From contig NZ_CP020373.1 of assembly GCF_003957745.1 (NCBI RefSeq), positions 4,499,501 to 4,563,500 on the forward strand: a DNA stretch of 64,000 nt. The letters run 5' to 3'. The notes under the pieces are model-generated. The model was not told the DNA's origin. It saw only the letters and a program-made list of their open reading frames with translations, and did no database searches. Source of the stretch: Shewanella khirikhana (lineage in GTDB: Bacteria > Pseudomonadota > Gammaproteobacteria > Enterobacterales > Shewanellaceae). Made by a program: the position numbers and the translations under genes. Below are positions 42,381 through 50,761 of this stretch, piece by piece; position 1 is the first letter of the stretch, and each line of letters starts with the position of its first letter.

Positions 42381-43094
42381 ATGCGCCCAGGTAACCGTAC
42401 ATCGGCTCAGACCCGTCCAATCACCATCACCCGTAACTTTACCGCCCATGCCGAAGGCTCTGTGCTGGTTGAGTTTGGTGAAACCAAGGTGCTGTGCACC
42501 GCCAGCTTCACCGAAGGTGTACCACGCTTCCTTAAAGGCAGCGGACAGGGTTGGCTGACCGCCGAGTATGGCATGTTGCCGCGCTCTACCCACAGCCGTA
42601 TGGACCGCGAAGCCGCCCGTGGCAAGCAGTCTGGCCGTACCCAGGAAATTCAGCGTCTGATTGGCCGTGCCCTGCGCGCCGCGGTAGACCTGAAGCAACT
42701 GGGCGAAAACACCATAGTGGTGGATTGTGATGTTATTCAGGCCGACGGTGGCACCCGTACCGCCGCTATCACAGGTGCCTGTGTGGCCTTGGTTGACGCG
42801 CTGAACTGGGCCCGTGGCAAAGGGATGGTGAAGGCCAACCCTCTTAAGTTTTTGATTGCCGCCGTAAGCGTGGGCATTCACAACGGCGAAGCCATCTGTG
42901 ACCTCGAGTACGTGGAAGATAGCGCCGCCGAGACCGACATGAACGTGGTGATGACCGAAACCGGCAAGATCATCGAAGTTCAGGGCACCGCCGAAGGCGA
43001 GCCGTTCAGCCACGAAGAGCTGCTGACCATGCTGGAGCTGGCCAAGCACGGCATTCGTGAGATCATCGATACTCAGAAAGCGGCTCTGAACTGA
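42381..43094 (+). CDS. rph: Ribonuclease PH
   Basis: 237 residues, full-length for the family. This phosphorolytic 3'-5' exoribonuclease trims tRNA 3' ends and rRNA using inorganic phosphate. Typical segments are MRPGNRTSAQTRPITITRNF at the start, the RNA- and phosphate-binding region around SRMDREAARGKQSGRTQEIQ, and DCDVIQADGGTRTAAITGAC. AGGA precedes the ATG with good spacing. The gene lies upstream of pyrE, separated by an attenuator as in enterics. Confidence 0.96.
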   Translation: MRPGNRTSAQTRPITITRNFTAHAEGSVLVEFGETKVLCTASFTEGVPRFLKGSGQGWLTAEYGMLPRSTHSRMDREAARGKQSGRTQEIQRLIGRALRAAVDLKQLGENTIVVDCDVIQADGGTRTAAITGACVALVDALNWARGKGMVKANPLKFLIAAVSVGIHNGEAICDLEYVEDSAAETDMNVVMTETGKIIEVQGTAEGEPFSHEELLTMLELAKHGIREIIDTQKAALN

Positions 43095-43112
43095 TTATTG
43101 AATTGAATTTTT

Positions 43113-43136
43113 AAAGGCTCCGACAGGGGCCTTTTT
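43113..43136 (+). promoter_or_regulatory. pyrE attenuator hairpin
   Basis: Stem AAAGGCTCC / GGGGCCTTT with loop GACA and a T run (43132-43136), 18 bases past the rph stop and 62 bases before pyrE. In E. coli a hairpin at this site ends transcription unless translation of rph follows RNA polymerase closely, which makes pyrE respond to UTP. Position and form here fit that scheme. Confidence 0.75.
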
Positions 43137-43198
43137 ACCACCCTGCACCTTGTAAAATTGGCGGCTTTGGCGGCCAGACACATGATAGAGGAAAGACA

Positions 43199-43840
43199 GT
43201 GAAAGCCTATCAGCGCGAATTTATTGAGTTTGCTCTCGAGCGTAATGTACTGAGATTCGGTGAGTTTACTCTCAAGTCCGGCCGTAAGAGCCCTTATTTC
43301 TTCAACGCCGGCCTGTTCAACACCGGCCGTGATTTGGCTCGCCTCGGCCGTTTCTATGCCGCCGCGCTGATGGATGCCGGCATCGACTACGATTTGCTGT
43401 TTGGCCCGGCCTACAAGGGTATCCCTATTGCCACCACCACCGCCGTGGCACTGGCCGAGCATCACGATGTGGATATGCCTTACTGCTTTAACCGTAAAGA
43501 GAAAAAAGATCACGGTGAAGGCGGCAACCTGGTGGGCAGTGAGCTCAAGGGCAAGGTCATGCTGGTGGACGATGTGATCACCGCCGGTACTGCCATTCGT
43601 GAATCGATGGAAATCATTCAGGCCAATGGCGCTGAGCTGGCCGGGGTGTTGATTGCGCTGGACCGTCAGGAAAAGGGCAAGGGCGAGCTGTCTGCCATTC
43701 AGGAAGTGGAGCGCGACTTTGGCTGCGGTATCGTGGCTATCATCAAGCTGGCCGATTTGATTGCCTTCCTGGCCGAGAAGCCCGGAATGGAAGAGGTGCT
43801 GAGCTCGGTGCGTGCTTACCGCGAGCAGTATGGCATTTAA
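43199..43840 (+). CDS. pyrE: Orotate phosphoribosyltransferase
   Basis: 213 residues, essentially collinear with E. coli PyrE. Joins orotate to PRPP to give OMP in pyrimidine synthesis. The PRPP-binding motif is VMLVDDVITAGTA and the flexible catalytic loop is NRKEKKDHGEGG. It starts with GTG at 43199 behind a GAGGAAAG ribosome site. Expression is probably controlled by the upstream attenuator. Confidence 0.97.
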   Translation: MKAYQREFIEFALERNVLRFGEFTLKSGRKSPYFFNAGLFNTGRDLARLGRFYAAALMDAGIDYDLLFGPAYKGIPIATTTAVALAEHHDVDMPYCFNRKEKKDHGEGGNLVGSELKGKVMLVDDVITAGTAIRESMEIIQANGAELAGVLIALDRQEKGKGELSAIQEVERDFGCGIVAIIKLADLIAFLAEKPGMEEVLSSVRAYREQYGI

Positions 43841-43873
43841 TCCAATGCCACTTAGGCCCTTGGCTTAAGCATA

Positions 43874-43902
43874 AAAAAACGCCGCAATCAGCGGCGTTTT
43901 TT
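43874..43902. terminator. Bidirectional terminator between pyrE and folE
   Basis: AAAAAACGCCGC / GCGGCGTTTTTT with loop AATCA, serving the convergent pyrE and folE genes. Confidence 0.93.
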
Positions 43903-43921
43903 ATTGGGAATACGCTAAGGT

Positions 43922-44572
43922 TCAGCGGGGCTGATGCAAAAATTCCGCCCGGGTGGCCGGGTTGGATTTGAAAATGCCGCCCAGTGCCGTGGTGGTGGTG
44001 GAGCTGGTGGCATCCATCACGCCGCGGGATTTAACGCAGTAGTGCACCGCATCGATTTTCACTGCCACGTCTTTGGTTTCCAGCAGTGCCTGCAGTGCCA
44101 CCAGTACCTGTTGAGTCAGACGTTCCTGCACCTGAGGGCGCTGGGCAAAGAAGCGCACGATACGGTTAATTTTCGACAGACCGATGATTTTTTTACGCGG
44201 CAGATAGGCCACTGTGGCTGTGCCGTCTATGGTCACCAGATGGTGTTCGCAGGTGCTGGTCAGGCTGATGTCCTGTACCCGTACCATTTCATCCACGCCC
44301 ATCTTGTTGTCGATGACGGTGATTTTGGGGAAGTTCTCGTAGTCGAGGCCAGAGAAAATTTCATCCACGTACATTTTGGCGATGCGACGGGGGGTATCGG
44401 CAAGGCTGTCGTCGGTCAAATCGAGTGACATCAGGCCGAGAATTGCCCGCATATGCTCTTCGATTTTGTCTTTGCGTTCCTCACGGGAGAGTTCACAGGG
44501 AACCATAGGGGTTTCCAGTCCACGCTCCATAAGCGCGGCCTGTACCTTGAGTGCTGCTTCGCTGAGTGCCAT
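43922..44572 (-). CDS. folE: GTP cyclohydrolase I
   Basis: 216 residues; the first step of folate/tetrahydrobiopterin synthesis, GTP to dihydroneopterin triphosphate. Zinc and catalytic residues are in TSTCEHHLV and HYCVKSRGVMDATS. The length and order match the FolE1 family. GGAGG lies just before the ATG. It forms a decamer in the cytosol in known members. Confidence 0.96.
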   Translation of the reverse strand: MALSEAALKVQAALMERGLETPMVPCELSREERKDKIEEHMRAILGLMSLDLTDDSLADTPRRIAKMYVDEIFSGLDYENFPKITVIDNKMGVDEMVRVQDISLTSTCEHHLVTIDGTATVAYLPRKKIIGLSKINRIVRFFAQRPQVQERLTQQVLVALQALLETKDVAVKIDAVHYCVKSRGVMDATSSTTTTALGGIFKSNPATRAEFLHQPR

Positions 44573-44703
44573 TTTTTACCTCCAACCACATCATCGGCGC
44601 CTTGGCCGCTGCGCAATATCAGGGCAATTTACTTGGGTATTGCGCGAGTGGCGCAGGATACCGCTATTTGGCGTAAATTCATACCGAAATTGTAGTCGGC
44701 CCA

Positions 44704-44728
44704 TAAAAAAGCCGGGCCAGGCCCGGCT
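44704..44728 (-). terminator. Terminator of the S9 peptidase gene
   Basis: GCCGGGC / GCCCGGC hairpin with a T run on the minus strand (A run at 44705-44710), 27 bases past the gene's stop. The gap 44573-44754 also must hold the folE promoter, which I cannot place. Confidence 0.88.
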
Positions 44729-44754
44729 GATAATCACGGCGTTGCCGCCCTATG

Positions 44755-46704
44755 TCACAGCTTCAGATGGGTCTTCAGGAAGCCAAGCATTTCGCCATAG
44801 TATTTGGCACGGTGAGCCTCGTTATAAAAACCGTGGCCTTCATCATCCATGACCAGCGACTGGTACGGATAGTTGTGCTTTTTCAAAGCATTGGCCATGG
44901 CTTCGTACTGCTCGATAGGGGCGCGCTCATCTTCGCCGCCGTGCACCAGCAGGATGGCGGCCTTGAGCTTATCCACGTTGTGGGTGGGCGACATGGACTG
45001 CAGCAGCGACTTATCCTGGGTCAGCACCTTCTTCAGGTAAGCCATACCGGCATCGCGCTTTTGCACATCACCTTCTTCGAACATCAGCTCCAGGTCGTAC
45101 ACACCGGCAAAGCCAATGGCGCACTTGAACAGATCCGGGGCCAGCGCCGAGCTTTGCAGCGCGCTGTAGCCGCCGAAGCTGCCGCCCACGATACAGATGC
45201 GGTCTTTATCCACAGTGCCATCGGCAATCACCTTTTTGGTGGCATCTATGATGTCGTATTGGATTTCGCTGCCCCACTTGCCGTAGCCCGCTTCTTCAAA
45301 GGCGTTGCCATAGCCGCCACTGCCACGGAAGTTCACCTGCAACACCGCTATGCCCTGGCTCGCCAGCAGCTGGTTTTGCGGATCGAACCCCCAGTAATCC
45401 CGTGGGCCATGGGGGCCGCCGTGGGGATTGACCACCAGGGGCAGGTTTTTGGCATCGACGCCAAAGGGCAGGGTGAGGAAGGCCTGGATTTTGGTGCCGT
45501 CACGGGCGGTAACGTCGAAGGGCTTTACCTCGGCCATTTTATCGGGGTCCAGGGCATCGTTCACCGAAACCAGATAACGCAACTTGTTGGTTTTGCGATT
45601 GTAGAGGTAATAGTCGCCGGGGTTTCTGTCGTTGCTGGCGGCCACAACCAGAAGCTCGCCTTTGCGATCTTCACTGACTATCTGTACCTGATGGCCGGGT
45701 AAAGAGGCCAGCAGTGTCTTCAGCAGCTGGCTGCGCTCGTCATTAGCATCCACGAAGGCATAGGTAGGGTAACCATCGGCAAACTCCACTGCGTACAGCT
45801 GCTTGGTTTGGCCGTTTATCCAGTAATTGGCCGGGTCTACCCGTGGGTCCTGAATAATCCTGGTTTTGCTGCCGTCTTTGAGATTAATACGGTAGACACC
45901 CATGGTTTGGCCGCTTTCGGTACCGGCGGCGTAAATGCTGCTGTTGTCGCCCACAAAAGACAGCGGAATGAAGTCATCCAGCCCCAGATCCAGCTTGTCG
46001 CTGGTCTGCCAGTCGCCGTCATCGCGAAAGAACACCTTGAGGTCGTTGTTGCTGTCGCGCCCGGCGGCAAAGCGTACTTCACCTTCATGGTCGGTAAGGA
46101 AGCTGGCGTAGCCGATGGGGGCGCGGGTGACTTTTTTGCGGGTACCGCGGTACACATCAACCTTGTACACATCGGCGTTGCCTTCCTGCCAGTCGACCCC
46201 ACTCCAGGGCAAGGCCTTGACCAGCAGGTATTTGTCGTCATCCGGCAGTGGGTCGAGCACAGAGGCTGTGGCGCGGATGGGGGTGTTCTTTTTCAGGTTG
46301 GAGCCGGTTTGCTGCTCACCGCCGTTATAACCAAACAGGTAGGTTGCGCGGCTGCCATCGGCATTCACTGCGAACAGTTCACCGTAGTACAGTGGGTGGT
46401 CGCTCCAGCCTTTGAGGTATTCCTTGGCCAGCACAATGCGCTCGTTACTGACCCAGTCGTAATCGCCGACCTGGGCGTTGGCGGGGAAAAACACTGCGTG
46501 TTTGAGTTTCAGGGTTTCGGTGTCGAGGATCAGCAGCTTGTTTTTACCCTCGTGCTTGGTAATGGCACTGAGGTAATCGCCGCCGGGGGAGAGTCTGACC
46601 TGACTGAACTGGCTGCCGCGGGCAAATACCTGTTCGGGGGTGGCAGCATTGGCAGAGGCACAAAGACACAGGGCCAGCGCACCAAAAAGACGGTGTAGCT
46701 TCAT
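44755..46704 (-). CDS. S9-family prolyl oligopeptidase-like exported peptidase
   Basis: 649 residues with a signal peptide (MKLHRLFGALALCLCASANA), so periplasmic or secreted. A beta-propeller (about 30-385) precedes an alpha/beta-hydrolase domain. The triad is visible as Ser509 in GGSFGGYS, Asp592 in HGGEDERAP and His624 in DDEGHGF. This is the acyl-aminoacyl/dipeptidyl peptidase group (S9C-like), which cleaves short peptides. The ATG at 46704 is chosen for its AAGGAT site and the signal peptide; the frame runs upstream to 46770 without family support. Confidence 0.92.
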   Translation of the reverse strand: MKLHRLFGALALCLCASANAATPEQVFARGSQFSQVRLSPGGDYLSAITKHEGKNKLLILDTETLKLKHAVFFPANAQVGDYDWVSNERIVLAKEYLKGWSDHPLYYGELFAVNADGSRATYLFGYNGGEQQTGSNLKKNTPIRATASVLDPLPDDDKYLLVKALPWSGVDWQEGNADVYKVDVYRGTRKKVTRAPIGYASFLTDHEGEVRFAAGRDSNNDLKVFFRDDGDWQTSDKLDLGLDDFIPLSFVGDNSSIYAAGTESGQTMGVYRINLKDGSKTRIIQDPRVDPANYWINGQTKQLYAVEFADGYPTYAFVDANDERSQLLKTLLASLPGHQVQIVSEDRKGELLVVAASNDRNPGDYYLYNRKTNKLRYLVSVNDALDPDKMAEVKPFDVTARDGTKIQAFLTLPFGVDAKNLPLVVNPHGGPHGPRDYWGFDPQNQLLASQGIAVLQVNFRGSGGYGNAFEEAGYGKWGSEIQYDIIDATKKVIADGTVDKDRICIVGGSFGGYSALQSSALAPDLFKCAIGFAGVYDLELMFEEGDVQKRDAGMAYLKKVLTQDKSLLQSMSPTHNVDKLKAAILLVHGGEDERAPIEQYEAMANALKKHNYPYQSLVMDDEGHGFYNEAHRAKYYGEMLGFLKTHLKL

Positions 46705-46774
46705 GTCACATCCTTGTTGTGGCTTGTTATTGAAATCAGTCTTGGAGGTTAATACAAAAGTATGCCGCAAACAA

Positions 46775-46802
46775 TAAAAAAGGACGGTGATTTACCGTCC
46801 TT
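46775..46802 (-). terminator. Terminator of slmA
   Basis: AAGGACGGT / ACCGTCCTT hairpin with loop GATTT, followed on the minus strand by TTTTTTA. Confidence 0.88.
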
Positions 46803-46820
46803 AATTCTCTTTAAAATCAA

Positions 46821-47414
46821 CTAGCTTTGTAGTAGTTGTTTCTGAATAAAGCCCCACTGTTCATCGAAGTGTTCGGTGGGTTTTTGCTTGAACTCGCTGC
46901 GAATGTACTGGGCTATTCTGCCTTCGGCCACTGCCAGCAGCAGGTTGGCCAGCATGGCTTCATCCAGTTCGAATCCCTTGCCTTCCCGCAGGGTTTTCTC
47001 ACGCAGGATTTGCTTGAGCTGGGTTTCGATTTTGCCGAACAGGGCGCTGACGCGGCTGCGCAGACGTTCATTTTCGCCCAGCAGGGCATCGCCATTCAGT
47101 ACCCGCGAGATGCCCGGATTCCGTTCGGCAAACAACAGCAGCAGCTGCAATACCAGTTGGCAGCGGCGCATGGTGTCTTTCTCGTCATCCATGATGAGGT
47201 TGATACGAGACAGCAGTGAGTCTTCGATAAACTCTATCAAGCCCTCAAACATCCGCGCCTTGCTGGGGAAGTGGCGATACAGCGCCGCTTCGGATACACC
47301 GACTTCGGCGGCCAGCTTGGCAGTGGTAATACGTTGTCCGGGGTTGGTTTCCAGCATCTGTGCCAGACACTGGAGAATATGTTCGCGGCGGCTCAGTTTT
47401 TCTTTGGTGGCCAT
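46821..47414 (-). CDS. slmA: Nucleoid occlusion factor SlmA
   Basis: 197-residue TetR-fold DNA-binding protein that blocks FtsZ ring assembly over the nucleoid. The helix-turn-helix is ITTAKLAAEVGVSEAALYRHFPSKARMFE (about 34-62), followed by the all-helical FtsZ-binding/dimer domain. The start at 47414 (MATKEKLSRRE) has AAGGA upstream and matches the family. The dut-slmA order is standard for gammaproteobacteria. Confidence 0.95.
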   Translation of the reverse strand: MATKEKLSRREHILQCLAQMLETNPGQRITTAKLAAEVGVSEAALYRHFPSKARMFEGLIEFIEDSLLSRINLIMDDEKDTMRRCQLVLQLLLLFAERNPGISRVLNGDALLGENERLRSRVSALFGKIETQLKQILREKTLREGKGFELDEAMLANLLLAVAEGRIAQYIRSEFKQKPTEHFDEQWGFIQKQLLQS

Positions 47415-47453
47415 TGACAGTCCTTCACACAACACTTTGACAAAACGAGGGAA

Positions 47454-47912
47454 TTAACGGGTGCCAGAATGGCCAAAACCGCCTTCACCACGTGATGAGG
47501 TGTCGAATTCGTCCACCAATTTAAACTCGGCCTGAACCACAGGCACAAACACCAGCTGGGCCAGGCGATCGCCAATTTCCAGGGTGTAATCTTTGTCGCT
47601 GCGGTTCCAGCAGGACACCATCAGCGGGCCCTGATAATCAGAGTCGATAAGGCCAACCAGGTTACCAAGCACTATGCCGTGCTTATGACCAAGCCCTGAG
47701 CGGGGCAGGATCACGGCAGCCAGGCTGGGGTCGGCCACGTGTACGGCAATGCCGGTGGGCACCAGCACGGTTTCGCCCGGCGCTATGGTAATGGCGGTAT
47801 CCAGCATGGCGCGCAGGTCCATACCGGCGCTGCCTGGAGTGGCATAGGCCGGCAGCGGGAATTCGGAGCCGATGCGGGAGTCAAGGATCTTCAGTTCGAT
47901 GGGTGTTTTCAT
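47454..47912 (-). CDS. dut: dUTP diphosphatase
   Basis: 152 residues; hydrolyses dUTP to dUMP, keeping uracil out of DNA and feeding dTMP synthesis. The five trimeric dUTPase motifs are present: GSAGMDLRA, PRSGLGHKHG, GLIDSDYQG, GDRLAQLVFVP and the C-terminal RGEGGFGHSG. Its ATG overlaps the coaBC stop by 4 bases (ATGA), so the two are translationally coupled. Confidence 0.97.
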   Translation of the reverse strand: MKTPIELKILDSRIGSEFPLPAYATPGSAGMDLRAMLDTAITIAPGETVLVPTGIAVHVADPSLAAVILPRSGLGHKHGIVLGNLVGLIDSDYQGPLMVSCWNRSDKDYTLEIGDRLAQLVFVPVVQAEFKLVDEFDTSSRGEGGFGHSGTR

Positions 47913-49129
47913 TTTTTGGTTATTTTTGTCGCTATCAATGAAAGCAGTTGATACGCCAGTGACAACTTGTCGGTAGCGGGTAACTCCTGGTGTCCGTTTG
48001 GCCAGAATACCTGCAGGGCGTTGGTATCTGAGTTGAAACCCTGACCCGGCACTGACACATCGTTGGCCGCAATCATGTCCAGATTTTTGCGTTTGAGCTT
48101 ATCTCTGGCGTAGGTTTCCACATCATGGGTTTCGGCGGCAAATCCCACCGTAAAGGGTCTTGTCTGGTGAGACGCGACCGTGGCTAAGATATCAGGATTG
48201 CGTACCAGTGCAAGTTGCATGGTCTCGCTGCTCTTTTTGATTTTACCCGTGGCGACGTCTGCAACCCGGTAATCGGCTACTGCGGCGCAGCCAATAAAGA
48301 TATCTTGCTCATCGATTTGTGCCATCACCGCATCAAGCATTTGCTGAGCCGAGTCGACATCGATGCGTGTCACTCCCGCCGGGGTTGCAAGGCGAACCGG
48401 ACCCGAAACCAGGGTCACCTCGGCGCCCATGGCGGCGGCCGCTTCGGCCAGGGCAAAGCCCATTTTGCCGGAGCTGTGGTTGGAGATATAGCGTACCGGA
48501 TCGATGGCTTCGCGGGTGGGGCCTGCCGTCAGTATCAGCTTTTGGCCTTTTAGGCTCTGTTTACACAGCTCCAGGGCGGCGGCGTCTTCGAGCAGACGTT
48601 CGGCAAAGGCGCAGATTTCCAGCGGCTCCAGCATCCGGCCTGGACCAACTTCACCGCAGGCCTGACTGCCACTACCCGGGCCCCAAAGCTTGATGCCACG
48701 CCGGGCAAGGGTCGCGAGATTATCCTGAGTCGCCGGATTGGCATACATTTGCTGATTCATCGCTGGACACAGGGCGATGGGGCTGGAGGTGGCCAGACAG
48801 GTAGTGGTGATCAGCTCGTCGGCCATGCCGGCTGCCATACGGGCAATCAGGTTGGCGGTAGCGGGAGCCACTATCACCAGATCTGCCCAGCGTGCCAGTT
48901 CGATATGGCCCATGGCCGCTTCAGCGGCGGGGTCCAGCAAATCCATGGCAACCGGGTGGCCGGAGAGGGCTTGCAGGGTGAGCGGAGTGATAAATTCTCC
49001 GGCGCTTTGGCTCATCACCACCCGCACATCGGCGCCACGCTCTTTGAGACGGCGCACCAAATCAGCACTTTTATAGGCAGCAATACCGCCGCCAATCCCC
49101 AGCAGAATTTTTCGATTATTCAGGCTCAC
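47909..49129 (-). CDS. coaBC: Bifunctional phosphopantothenoylcysteine decarboxylase / synthetase
   Basis: 406 residues; two consecutive steps of coenzyme A synthesis. The N-terminal CoaC flavoprotein domain has GIGGGIAAYKSADLVRRL, the AMNQQMYANPATQ block with its catalytic Asn-Met, and SGSQACGEVGPGRM. The C-terminal CoaB domain has AGPTREAIDPVRYISNHSSG and GCAAVADYR. I place the start at the GTG at 49129 (then SLNNRKILL), matching E. coli; an ATG at 49171 is in frame but adds 14 non-conserved residues. Confidence 0.95.
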   Translation of the reverse strand: MSLNNRKILLGIGGGIAAYKSADLVRRLKERGADVRVVMSQSAGEFITPLTLQALSGHPVAMDLLDPAAEAAMGHIELARWADLVIVAPATANLIARMAAGMADELITTTCLATSSPIALCPAMNQQMYANPATQDNLATLARRGIKLWGPGSGSQACGEVGPGRMLEPLEICAFAERLLEDAAALELCKQSLKGQKLILTAGPTREAIDPVRYISNHSSGKMGFALAEAAAAMGAEVTLVSGPVRLATPAGVTRIDVDSAQQMLDAVMAQIDEQDIFIGCAAVADYRVADVATGKIKKSSETMQLALVRNPDILATVASHQTRPFTVGFAAETHDVETYARDKLKRKNLDMIAANDVSVPGQGFNSDTNALQVFWPNGHQELPATDKLSLAYQLLSLIATKITKK

Positions 49130-49255
49130 GGACAGATCCCGACTAAAATTAACTGGCGCTAACCATACCATAGTCGCCGCCGTCAGGGTGAGCGACCCAG
49201 GCCAAATTATTCACGCGAAGCGGTTATCGCGCCATGGACGGCAGGAGGCAAATTG

Positions 49256-49933
49256 ATGGCTATCAGGGATTGGCCAAAGGGCGAGGGCCCGCGAGAAAAA
49301 TTATTGCTGCGGGGAGCGGCGGTGTTGAGTGACGCAGAACTGCTGGCAGTACTGCTCAGAAACGGCGCTGTGGGGCTGGATGCCGTGGATTTAGCCCGTC
49401 GGTTGATTGGGGAATTTGGCGGTCTTAGAGCATTATTCAGCGCATCTAAGCAGCAGGTGTGTCGACTACAGGGCTTGGGTCCGGTAAAATACGCCCAGCT
49501 TCAAGCCTCCGCTGAGCTTGCCAGGCGTCTTGCCGGTGAATCTTTGCAGCGGGGTCAGGTGCTTACCAGTCCGGATTTGACCCGGAACTACCTCAGACAG
49601 CAACTGGCTGACAGAGCCTATGAGGTGTTCGCGGTGTTGCTGCTGGACAGTCAACATAGGGTAATCCAATTTGTTGAGCTGTTTCGTGGCACCATCGACG
49701 CCGCCTCGGTATATCCCAGGGAGTTGGTGGCACTGGTACTGGAGAAAAGTGCGGCAGCGGTAATCGTCTGCCACAACCATCCGTCCGGCGTGGCTGAGCC
49801 CAGTCAGGCCGATAAACGGATCACAGATAGATTGAAAAATGCCCTGGCAACTATCGATGTTCCCCTGTTGGATCATCTGGTTGTGGGGGACCGGGAGATA
49901 GTCTCCTTTGCCGAGCGAGGGTGGATTGGTTGA
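49256..49933 (+). CDS. radC: RadC-family JAB/MPN-domain protein
   Basis: 225 residues. An N-terminal helix-hairpin-helix region (LQGLGPVKYAQLQASAELARR) precedes a JAB1/MPN metal site HNHPSGVAEPSQAD near residue 173. The name comes from an old repair phenotype that was later assigned to another gene; the molecular role is unsettled. AGGAGG precedes the ATG at 49256, and a TTG one codon upstream is less likely. It is divergent from coaBC and upstream of the L28/L33 genes, the common arrangement. Confidence 0.93.
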   Translation: MAIRDWPKGEGPREKLLLRGAAVLSDAELLAVLLRNGAVGLDAVDLARRLIGEFGGLRALFSASKQQVCRLQGLGPVKYAQLQASAELARRLAGESLQRGQVLTSPDLTRNYLRQQLADRAYEVFAVLLLDSQHRVIQFVELFRGTIDAASVYPRELVALVLEKSAAAVIVCHNHPSGVAEPSQADKRITDRLKNALATIDVPLLDHLVVGDREIVSFAERGWIG

Positions 49934-50052
49934 TCTTTACTTGATCTCCCATGGGCTTTCGTGTATAAAATGCGCCCTCTTTGTGCCTCGGGCGACGGCC
50001 ATACGAGGTACATTAATGCTCGAGCGTTAAAAACTGTTTGGAGAAGATTGAC

Positions 50053-50289
50053 ATGTCAAGAGTATGCCAAGTAACTGGCAAGCGACCAATGGTTGGTAAC
50101 AACCGTTCGCACGCAAAAAACGCGACCCGTCGTCGTTTTTTACCTAACCTGCAGAACCACCGTTTCTGGTTGGAAACTGAAAAGCGCTTTGTACAGCTGC
50201 GTGTTTCCACTAAAGGTATGCGTATCATCGATAAGAAAGGTATCGAAGTAGTTGTTGCTGAACTTCGTGCCCGTGGCGAGAAGGTGTAA
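50053..50289 (+). CDS. rpmB: 50S ribosomal protein L28
   Basis: 78 residues, [20 protein letters not shown] through to RARGEKV, matching bacterial L28. GGAG lies ahead of the ATG. A TATAAA at 49974-49979 may be the -10 of its promoter, but no matching -35 is clear. It is followed after 6 bases by rpmG. Confidence 0.97.
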
Positions 50290-50295
50290 TAGAAA

Positions 50296-50469
50296 ATGGC
50301 TAAAGCTAAAGGCAATCGCGAAAAGATCAAGCTGGTGTCAACCGCTAAAACTGGTCATTTCTACACCACTGACAAGAACAAGCGTAACATGCCAGAAAAG
50401 ATGGAGATCAAGAAGTTTGATCCTGTGATCCGTCAGCACGTTATCTACAAAGAAGCCAAAATCAAGTAA
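50296..50469 (+). CDS. rpmG: 50S ribosomal protein L33
   Basis: 57 residues starting MAKAKGNREKIKLVSTAKTG and ending VIYKEAKIK, matching L33. It lacks the two CxxC pairs of the zinc-binding form, as usual in gammaproteobacteria. Co-transcribed with rpmB and followed by a strong terminator. Confidence 0.97.
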   Translation: MAKAKGNREKIKLVSTAKTGHFYTTDKNKRNMPEKMEIKKFDPVIRQHVIYKEAKIK

Positions 50470-50487
50470 TTAACTTGATTAGCTTCT

Positions 50488-50518
50488 AAAAAAACCCCGG
50501 CCTGGTCCGGGGTTTTTT
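50488..50518 (+). terminator. Terminator of rpmB-rpmG
   Basis: AAAACCCCGG / CCGGGGTTTT with loop CCTGGT and six T residues (50513-50518), about 20 bases after the rpmG stop. Confidence 0.94.
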
Positions 50519-50611
50519 ATTGGCTGCGATTTGCTTCCCTTCACATTCCCCTTTATCCCTCGTTTGCTTTTTTATTCATTTGTGTGTTTTTGTGAACGTT
50601 TGCAGAAGCTA

Positions 50612-50639
50612 TTGATGCTGCGCATAGGTTTCATATGAT
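50612..50639 (+). promoter_or_regulatory. Likely argA promoter
   Basis: TTGATG (50612-50617), 16-bp spacer, TATGAT (50634-50639). The -10 sits in the centre of an inverted repeat, GTTTCA-TATGAT-TGAAAC (50628-50645). The ARG box begins about 35 bases downstream. Confidence 0.5.
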
Positions 50640-50674
50640 TGAAACATTGATGTGATAAAAATAAATGCTTTCAA

Positions 50675-50713
50675 AGTGAATTTAAATTCACTAAAATTGC
50701 GCAAGAATTCAAC
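50675..50713 (+). promoter_or_regulatory. ArgR operator (two ARG boxes) before argA
   Basis: AGTGAATTTAAATTCACT at 50675-50692 is a perfect palindrome and a full match to the ARG-box consensus WNTGAATWWWWATTCANW. Three bases on, 50696-50713 holds a weaker box with an intact right half (ATTCA). Two 18-bp boxes 3 bases apart is the standard ArgR hexamer site. ArgR with arginine should repress argA, the first step of the pathway. Confidence 0.88.
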
Positions 50714-50761
50714 TTGGCGCAGTCTGTCACTGCGCAGGTGCTTGTGAGGACAATACAGCCC

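Noticed and set aside
44752..46698. Two long plus-strand frames opposite the S9 peptidase gene
   Set aside because: They are antisense shadows; the minus strand has a complete peptidase with catalytic triad and signal peptide.
49941..49979. TTGATC and TATAAA as an rpmB promoter
   Set aside because: The elements are 27 bases apart, too far for a standard promoter.
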